Below are positions 59,512 through 64,000 of a stretch of 64,000 bases of DNA, piece after piece. The DNA comes from Candidatus Enterococcus moelleringii. GTDB taxonomy: Bacteria; Bacillota; Bacilli; Lactobacillales; Enterococcaceae. The first letter of the stretch is position 1. The number at the start of each line of letters is the position of its first letter. The notes below the pieces were generated by a model that saw only the letters and a program-made list of their open reading frames with translations, ran no database searches and was not told the origin of the DNA. A program made the position numbers and the translations under genes. The stretch is taken from contig NZ_JAFREM010000013.1 of the NCBI RefSeq assembly GCF_017377575.1, forward strand, positions 62,001-126,000, read 5' to 3'.

Positions 59512-59950
59512 TCTCCCACTCCTTTATCTCAAATGCTTGATCTTCTGTCTGTGTAACGTAGTAAAGCTGTGAGAAACCTTCGTCAAAACTAGGCAGCTCA
59601 AGCTTGGAGGCAGTAGATTTCAAAGCTATCTCGGGCAAACGTGCCTTGCCGCTGCGTTGCTGGTTCCGTTTTAAACAATCGGCTAGCTTTGATTGAAAGT
59701 AGTAGCCAATGAAAGTGACGTCCGCTCTATCAAGAAGCTGAAAATAGCGCTGACGATCGAGCTTAGTTGGGTTGGTATTGTCAATTACGACAGATTGACT
59801 GATTTCTAGGCAGGTTTGCAGCAGCTGTTTCTCCTTATTGCGCGTATGGAGCATATCTAAGTTTATTCGTAAATGACTGGTCGAAAAATACTCCTGATAA
59901 AAGGTGCTTTTCCCACTAGCCTGAAGTCCTATCAATAAGATAACTTCCAT
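59498..59950 (-). CDS. Polynucleotide kinase-like P-loop protein
   Basis: 150 residues. P-loop LIGLQASGKSTFYQEYF at the N-terminus, RINLDMLHTR, a Walker-B-like VVIDNTNPTKLDRQRYF, and a lid with CLKRNQQRSGKARLPE. This is the AAA_33/T4-Pnk-like kinase pattern; such enzymes phosphorylate 5'-OH ends of RNA or DNA. Overlap with the Thg1-like gene implies coupled translation and a joint role: kinase prepares a 5' end, polymerase extends it. AGGAGG before the ATG. Confidence 0.85.
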   Translation of the reverse strand: MEVILLIGLQASGKSTFYQEYFSTSHLRINLDMLHTRNKEKQLLQTCLEISQSVVIDNTNPTKLDRQRYFQLLDRADVTFIGYYFQSKLADCLKRNQQRSGKARLPEIALKSTASKLELPSFDEGFSQLYYVTQTEDQAFEIKEWENEVQ

Positions 59951-60111
59951 TAATCTGCCTCCTTTTTATTTATAAACTAGTATAGCTTAGGCACCTATAC
60001 AAGACAACTGAGGCTCTGAGATGAATGGACAGGAGAATAACCGATAGAGGATTCGATCCTTTAGAAAAACGACCAACTCTGATTTATCGATGGTTGGGTG
60101 TTTAAGTATAG

Positions 60112-60162
60112 AAAAATGCTGTCCCAAAATTAGTTTTCTAATCTTGGAACAGCATTATTTTG
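60112..60162. terminator. Terminator of the small XRE gene
   Basis: Nineteen-base stem (60115-60133 with 60139-60157, one or two mismatches), U tract on the minus strand. Confidence 0.88.
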
Positions 60163-60175
60163 TGCAACTAGATAT

Positions 60176-60406
60176 TTATAACCGAAGTCTTTTCCTCGGA
60201 TAAGGAACCTTCTCATCAGTCAACCCTACAAGATAATCAATGCTGGTACCATAATATTCAGCTAGTTTGTACATAATTTGGAGCGGCACCTCCCGCAACC
60301 CTCGTTCATACTTCGAATACAACGATTGGTCACACTGCAAGTATTCAGCGATTTCCTGCTGGGTCAAATCTTTGTCTTCTCTTACGTCTTTTATTCGCAA
60401 ATTCAT
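60176..60406 (-). CDS. Short XRE-family regulator
   Basis: 76 residues, almost only a Cro/C1 helix-turn-helix (KDLTQQEIAEYLQCDQSLYSKYERGLREVPLQIMYKLAEYY in parts) with a basic tail (YPRKRLRL). AGGTGATAAT before the ATG. Two palindromes directly upstream are its likely operators. Such single-domain regulators are common next to mobile elements. Confidence 0.88.
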   Translation of the reverse strand: MNLRIKDVREDKDLTQQEIAEYLQCDQSLYSKYERGLREVPLQIMYKLAEYYGTSIDYLVGLTDEKVPYPRKRLRL

Positions 60407-60430
60407 ATTATCACCTAACGATAGTTTATC

Positions 60431-60476
60431 TTAGGACGATATGACCTATTGCTTTTTAGGACAAATAGTCCTAAAA
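60431..60476. promoter_or_regulatory. Two operator palindromes of the short XRE regulator
   Basis: TTTTAGGAC-N5-GTCCTAAAA (60454-60476) is a perfect 9-5-9 palindrome. TTAGGAC-N5-GACCTAT (60431-60449) has the same geometry with mismatches. Both are within 70 bases of the regulator's start codon. Confidence 0.7.
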
Positions 60477-60974
60477 TGGAGACAAGAGATTATTTCATGT
60501 TTATTAGTGAAGACGGAAAACAGTTCAAGAATAATGGTGTTATGAATTTAAGAGATGACTCAAAAGATTTCTAGTGTGTGGTTGGTTAATAGAAAAGAAG
60601 AGGGTGTGAAGATGAATTGCTGAATAAGTTATTAAATAAGGACTTAAGCATTCGGAAAGTAATTACTTTATTACAAAAGTTTAACTAACAATAAAAAAGA
60701 TGATGCAATTATTGTTAAGTGAGAGTAAACTTAAAAATGTTGAATTCATTGAATTATGGGGAGTTCTAACACATTATTGATTTCTTTGATTAAGCAAATC
60801 TAAGAAAAAACCCACAACAAATAATTAAAATCTTTCTAAACAAAGTATAGTATACCGATATTAATTCGTCAATATTCTTTCTAAAAATAATTTATTTGGG
60901 AAAAATGAACGTTTTGACAACTCCGGAATGCTAACTTTGGCACAACAAAATAGGAAATTGACAGATTGTGGGTG

Positions 60975-61012
60975 TTTCAATAGATTTATGCGCCGTCAAA
61001 TAAGCCGTCAAA
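60975..61012 (+). repeat. Left direct repeat flanking the integrase
   Basis: TTTCA-TAGATTTAT-GCCGTCA-ATAAGCCGTCAAA with small gaps, also present at 62269-62305 in the same orientation. It contains GCCGTCAA twice. It lies just upstream of the integrase ribosome site. Candidate attL or recombinase arm site. Confidence 0.65.
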
Positions 61013-61042
61013 CATATCACTATATTGGAGGGATATTTACAC

Positions 61043-62143
61043 ATGAGTCGTAGAGGAGAAAATATTTACAAGCGCAAGGATGGTCGTTGGGAAGGTCGTT
61101 ATATTAAAGGCCGTAGGGAAAACGGGAAAATCCATTACGGATACGTTTATCGCAAAAGTTACAAAGCCACTAAAGCAAAATTATTAGAGATGAAATGGTT
61201 CTATAGCCAAATTCAGACGGTTCAAGGCACCTATTCTGGAAGCGTTCGCGACTGGATTGAGCACTGTTTGGAGCAGCAAAAAGACCAAGTGAAGTATTCG
61301 ACGTTAACCACGTATAAATACAAAATGGAAAAGTATCTTTTGCCTTTTCTTGGAGAAACTGCATTGCGGGAGATTACCCAAAAAGAAATTCAAAAATGGA
61401 TTGCAGCTTTAGAAGAGCTGCCTTTGTCCAGCTCAACGATCCATATGATCGTTCAGACTGCCCGCCGTTATTTTGAACAGGCAGTGACTGAAGCCGCCTT
61501 GGAGACAAACCCTTGTAATGGAGCAGTCTTACCCAAAAAAGAAGCAACGAAAATCCAGCCTTTGACAGTTGAAGATCAGAAAAAATTAGAAGAAACTGCT
61601 GCAGCTGAAAAAAACGGCAAACCGATTCTTTTCGCGTTGCAGACAGGTTTGCGCATCGGCGAAGTAGCTGCGTTGCGTTGGGAAGACATCGATTTCTCCA
61701 ATAATTTGATCACGATTTGTCATACGTATCAGCGGGTATTATCTGAAGGAACGGGAACCGAATTGCAGCTAGGACGTCCGAAAACGAAGGCTTCCGAGCG
61801 AGTGCTTCCGTTATCTTCTCGTCTAAAATCGTGGTTGCTTTCATGGCGTCCAGCCCAGCAGACAGAGTTTGTTTTCCAAGTGGGAGACCATCCGATGGAA
61901 CCGCGTTTGATCTCGTATCATTTCGCTAAAATTTGTAAAAAAGCTGGGATCATCAACTGTCATTTCTACCAGTTGCGTCACACGTTTGCCACTCGGTTAT
62001 TGGAAACCAGCGGGACAATCGCGGGAATTAGTGCGCTTTTAGGGCATACTTCTACCAAAACGACCCTGGACATTTATACTGGCAGTGATCTAACCGATCG
62101 CCGCAAGATGGTCAATGAATTATCAATGGGATGGGTGAACTAG
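61043..62143 (+). CDS. int: Tyrosine recombinase / integrase
   Basis: 366 residues. Arm-binding N-terminal domain (RRGENIYKRKDGRWEGRYIKG), core-binding SAM-like domain (about 65-155, GSVRDWIEHCLEQQK), catalytic domain with Arg in LQTGLRIGEVAALRWEDID, LRHTFATRL (HxxR), LLGHTSTKTTLDIYTG (His and nucleophile Tyr). All catalytic residues are present. ATG at 61043 follows GGAGGG by ten bases. It stands alone: no excisionase, phage or conjugation genes. Direct repeats flank it and a pilin gene follows. Confidence 0.93.
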   Translation: MSRRGENIYKRKDGRWEGRYIKGRRENGKIHYGYVYRKSYKATKAKLLEMKWFYSQIQTVQGTYSGSVRDWIEHCLEQQKDQVKYSTLTTYKYKMEKYLLPFLGETALREITQKEIQKWIAALEELPLSSSTIHMIVQTARRYFEQAVTEAALETNPCNGAVLPKKEATKIQPLTVEDQKKLEETAAAEKNGKPILFALQTGLRIGEVAALRWEDIDFSNNLITICHTYQRVLSEGTGTELQLGRPKTKASERVLPLSSRLKSWLLSWRPAQQTEFVFQVGDHPMEPRLISYHFAKICKKAGIINCHFYQLRHTFATRLLETSGTIAGISALLGHTSTKTTLDIYTGSDLTDRRKMVNELSMGWVN

Positions 62144-62200
62144 TCTCATACAAGTAACGGCTTATTAGTTATTTAAATAACTAGATTAGAATAATTTTAA

Positions 62201-62229
62201 AAAAGCCCTCATTTGCCGCAGGGCTTTTT
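62201..62229 (+). terminator. Terminator after the integrase
   Basis: AAAAGCCCT (62201-62209) pairs with AGGGCTTTT (62220-62228), then T. Confidence 0.8.
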
Positions 62230-62268
62230 GTCGTGTTTTATAACATTTGTCATTTTATCTCCTAGAAT

Positions 62269-62305
62269 TTTTCATTAGATTTATCAGCCGTCAATAAGCC
62301 GTCAA
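62269..62305 (+). repeat. Right direct repeat flanking the integrase
   Basis: Same-orientation copy of 60975-61012, again with GCCGTCAA twice. Recombination between the two copies would remove about 1.3 kb that contains only the integrase gene and its terminator. Confidence 0.65.
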
Positions 62306-62489
62306 AAGTCTGAATTACCCTTGTAGCCTAGCCCGTTTTCTTAGATTTGCTTAGTCTATGAAAACCAGAAACGGCTTCATTCAGCTATTATAGTCGCTTT
62401 TTCTAGTAAGGTCTAGTGATATCCTTATGGGCAAAAGCAGCTGTCATGGGTGGATGGGGCTAAAAAAAGGGGAAAAGGAGTTTTTTATT

Positions 62490-64000
62490 ATGAAGAGCAA
62501 CAAAAGAAAGATTGTGCGGTTGGCAATGACGGCAGCCTTATTGGCATCCGTCGGAACAGGGTTAGGTAGTTTGGCTTTGGGGAATGGAGTGGAAGCTGAC
62601 GCAGTGCAAAACATCAGCACCAATCCAGTAGCAGACGAAACATCAGAACGCTCACTGACCATTTGGAAATACCAAGTAAAGGATGCTTCCGAATTAGGTG
62701 GACGTGGCGATGGTAAAGAAGAAACTGTTACAAAAGATCCATTAGAAGGAATTAAATTTAGAATCCAAAAAGTAACTCCTGTTAGTGGCGTGTCATTAGT
62801 GAATCCGCTGGTACAAAAGGAAACAACACATTATACGATCGATTCAACAGTAGGAACAATTACTACCGGAGCAAATGGTAGTGCCAAACAAGTTTTGGGT
62901 ACAGGCACAGCAGCAGACGGAGTTTATCTAGTTACTGAGTTGCCAGATGATCGTGGCGAATCACCAAGCGTTGCGAAACCAGCTGATCCATTCTTCGTTT
63001 ACGTACCTCAAACGGATCGGTCAGATCTTAGTTCATTGATCTACGACGTTGAAGTGCAACCAAAGAATATTATGGAATCATTAATTGATCCAGTGAAAAC
63101 TGTAAATGAAGGAGAAGCTCATTCCATTAAAGCAGGAGTACCCTTCACATGGGAAGCAACAGCGAACTTACCAAGTGGTTTATACACAGTGGCTGCCCAA
63201 GATATGGTGATTACACCGGTTTACGATGAAGAAGGAAACCAAGTTGCTGATATTACTGTAGAAGCTGGTGAAGGAATCCATGCCAATTACTTCCGTATTA
63301 ACGATACGTTAGTAAAAGAACTACTATTAGACAATGTCGTAGCGCAGGTGAAAACCGAAACCGGTGATTGGACAAATTTAGTTTTCGGTACTGATTACAA
63401 AGTCTTCGTTAATGGTACTGAACAAACGACAGCACCTGTTACTGACGCGACCGATGCAGAAAAAGTAGTACGCGTTGAATTGACACGAGCTGGAATGGAA
63501 AAAGTTGCCACTAATAATGATACAAAAATCCGAGTTGTGTACACCACTCATACAGCAAACGATTATAACGGTACAATTTCCAATAGCTTCAACGTTGACT
63601 TCTTGACTCCTGGTTTAGAACCAGTGACTCCAAAGATTCCAGACGGCAGCGAGCCTAAGTATTACACTGGCGGATTTGACATTGAGAAAACGGCTGAAGA
63701 CAAAGCGGCACCAGATAATAAATTGGCTGGAGCAGAATTCCACATTGCAGCAAACGAAGCAGATGCTAAAGCAGGTAAATTCATTGCGTCAGATGGTAAG
63801 TCATATGTAAAAGCTGATCTACCAACAGACGTAACTTTCTTAACAGCAACAACTACCGCTGATGGCCGTGCAGAATTTAACGGTTTGGCTTTGAAATGTT
63901 ACGAAGACAAAAACAACAACGGCAAACAAGACTTAACAGATGATCCTGAAACTAACGAACCAACTTTTGCTACTGCGGATATTAAACAAGATTACTGGGT
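62490..64000 (+). CDS. LPXTG-type major pilin (SpaH/EbpB-like), N-terminal part
   Basis: 503 codons visible; the frame is open to the window end, so the sorting signal is not seen. Signal peptide (KRKIVRLAMTAALLASVGTG ... VEADA). N-terminal pilin domain (about 45-190), then IYDVEVQPKNIMESL, which is at the place of the pilin motif (usually YPKN) supplying the cross-linking lysine. A middle domain (about 215-375) and a CnaB-like domain starting at GGFDIEKTAEDK follow, with isopeptide-type lysine and GAEFHI strand. AAAAGGAG nine bases before the ATG. Sortase-assembled pilus shaft for adhesion or biofilm. Confidence 0.88.
   Translation, partial: MKSNKRKIVRLAMTAALLASVGTGLGSLALGNGVEADAVQNISTNPVADETSERSLTIWKYQVKDASELGGRGDGKEETVTKDPLEGIKFRIQKVTPVSGVSLVNPLVQKETTHYTIDSTVGTITTGANGSAKQVLGTGTAADGVYLVTELPDDRGESPSVAKPADPFFVYVPQTDRSDLSSLIYDVEVQPKNIMESLIDPVKTVNEGEAHSIKAGVPFTWEATANLPSGLYTVAAQDMVITPVYDEEGNQVADITVEAGEGIHANYFRINDTLVKELLLDNVVAQVKTETGDWTNLVFGTDYKVFVNGTEQTTAPVTDATDAEKVVRVELTRAGMEKVATNNDTKIRVVYTTHTANDYNGTISNSFNVDFLTPGLEPVTPKIPDGSEPKYYTGGFDIEKTAEDKAAPDNKLAGAEFHIAANEADAKAGKFIASDGKSYVKADLPTDVTFLTATTTADGRAEFNGLALKCYEDKNNNGKQDLTDDPETNEPTFATADIKQDYW

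Larger units (their letters stand above)
60407..61042. other. AT-rich stretch between XRE gene and integrase
   Basis: About 635 bases. It contains two XRE operator palindromes and the left direct repeat of the integrase segment. A frame at 60614-60688 reads LLNKLLNKDLSIRKVITLLQKF-like helix without a good ribosome site, perhaps a gene remnant. Nothing else recognised. Confidence 0.45.
62144..62489. other. Pilin leader region
   Basis: About 345 bases with the integrase terminator, the right direct repeat (62269-62305) and the pilin ribosome site AAAAGGAG (62473-62480). A TATAGT at 62389-62394 is a possible -10 without a clear -35. Confidence 0.45.

Overview
The window looks like chromosome of a low-GC Gram-positive coccus of the Enterococcus type. 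The support is an LtaS-type lipoteichoic acid synthase, an AdcA-ZinT fused zinc lipoprotein, a DUF960 protein, many PTS and carbohydrate operons with cre-like sites, strong AGGAGG ribosome sites, frequent intrinsic terminators and an LPXTG-type pilin. A canonical selenocysteine tRNA and PrdD/PrdE-like proline-reductase accessory genes point to a selenium-using species rather than a minimal lactic acid bacterium. All of this is read from sequence only; no database search was possible.

Layout. 1-6.2 kb: end of ltaS, tRNA-Sec, a zinc-ribbon/SHOCT protein, a small protein, and an FtsX-type ABC exporter. 6.2-9.6 kb: a PH-domain protein, then an orphan phage-derived module. It has XRE repressor and ImmA protease on the minus strand, facing an ArpU-type regulator, endolysin and holin on the plus strand, with palindromic operators and a LexA-like box but no phage structural genes. 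9.6-19.9 kb: small housekeeping and hypothetical genes, a MerR-TipAS regulator, a two-gene operon behind a promoter with a perfect LexA box, and prdD-prdE. 19.9-20.9 kb: a 1-kb stretch without protein genes that holds several structured RNA candidates, including a tRNA-like RNA. 20.9-25.5 kb: DUF697 protein, a broken and an intact UspA, lipid kinase, and AdcA-ZinT behind a Zur-like box.

25.5-52.9 kb is a sugar-catabolism region. It contains a KdgR-type LacI regulator with a sugar-acid operon (isomerase, transporter, KDG kinase, HPS, PHI, KDPG aldolase); the trehalose locus (treR, treP, treA); a LacI regulator followed by 159-bp tandem repeats and a partial inositol operon (two Gfo/Idh dehydrogenases, iolE, Na+/solute symporter, EIIB-like protein); adenine deaminase; and an RpiR-controlled tagatose-type operon (kinase, PTS EIIBC, EIIA, LacD aldolase). 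A paralogous pair of unknown proteins with lysine-rich tails sits at 11.6 and 44.6 kb.

52.9-60.4 kb is accessory: an RtcB RNA ligase gene broken by one in-frame stop, a degenerate ABC domain fused to LytTR followed by an ABC-2 exporter, and a Thg1-like polymerase overlapping a polynucleotide-kinase-like gene. Together these suggest RNA repair. 60.4-64 kb: a short XRE regulator, a tyrosine recombinase flanked by about 36-bp direct repeats, and the start of a pilus shaft gene that runs off the window.

The main candidates for something new are the orphan lysis cassette with SOS and XRE/ImmA signals, the LexA-controlled pair of small genes, the RNA-rich 1-kb gap, the Thg1/PNK (plus RtcB) neighbourhood, and the integrase between direct repeats just upstream of the pilin.
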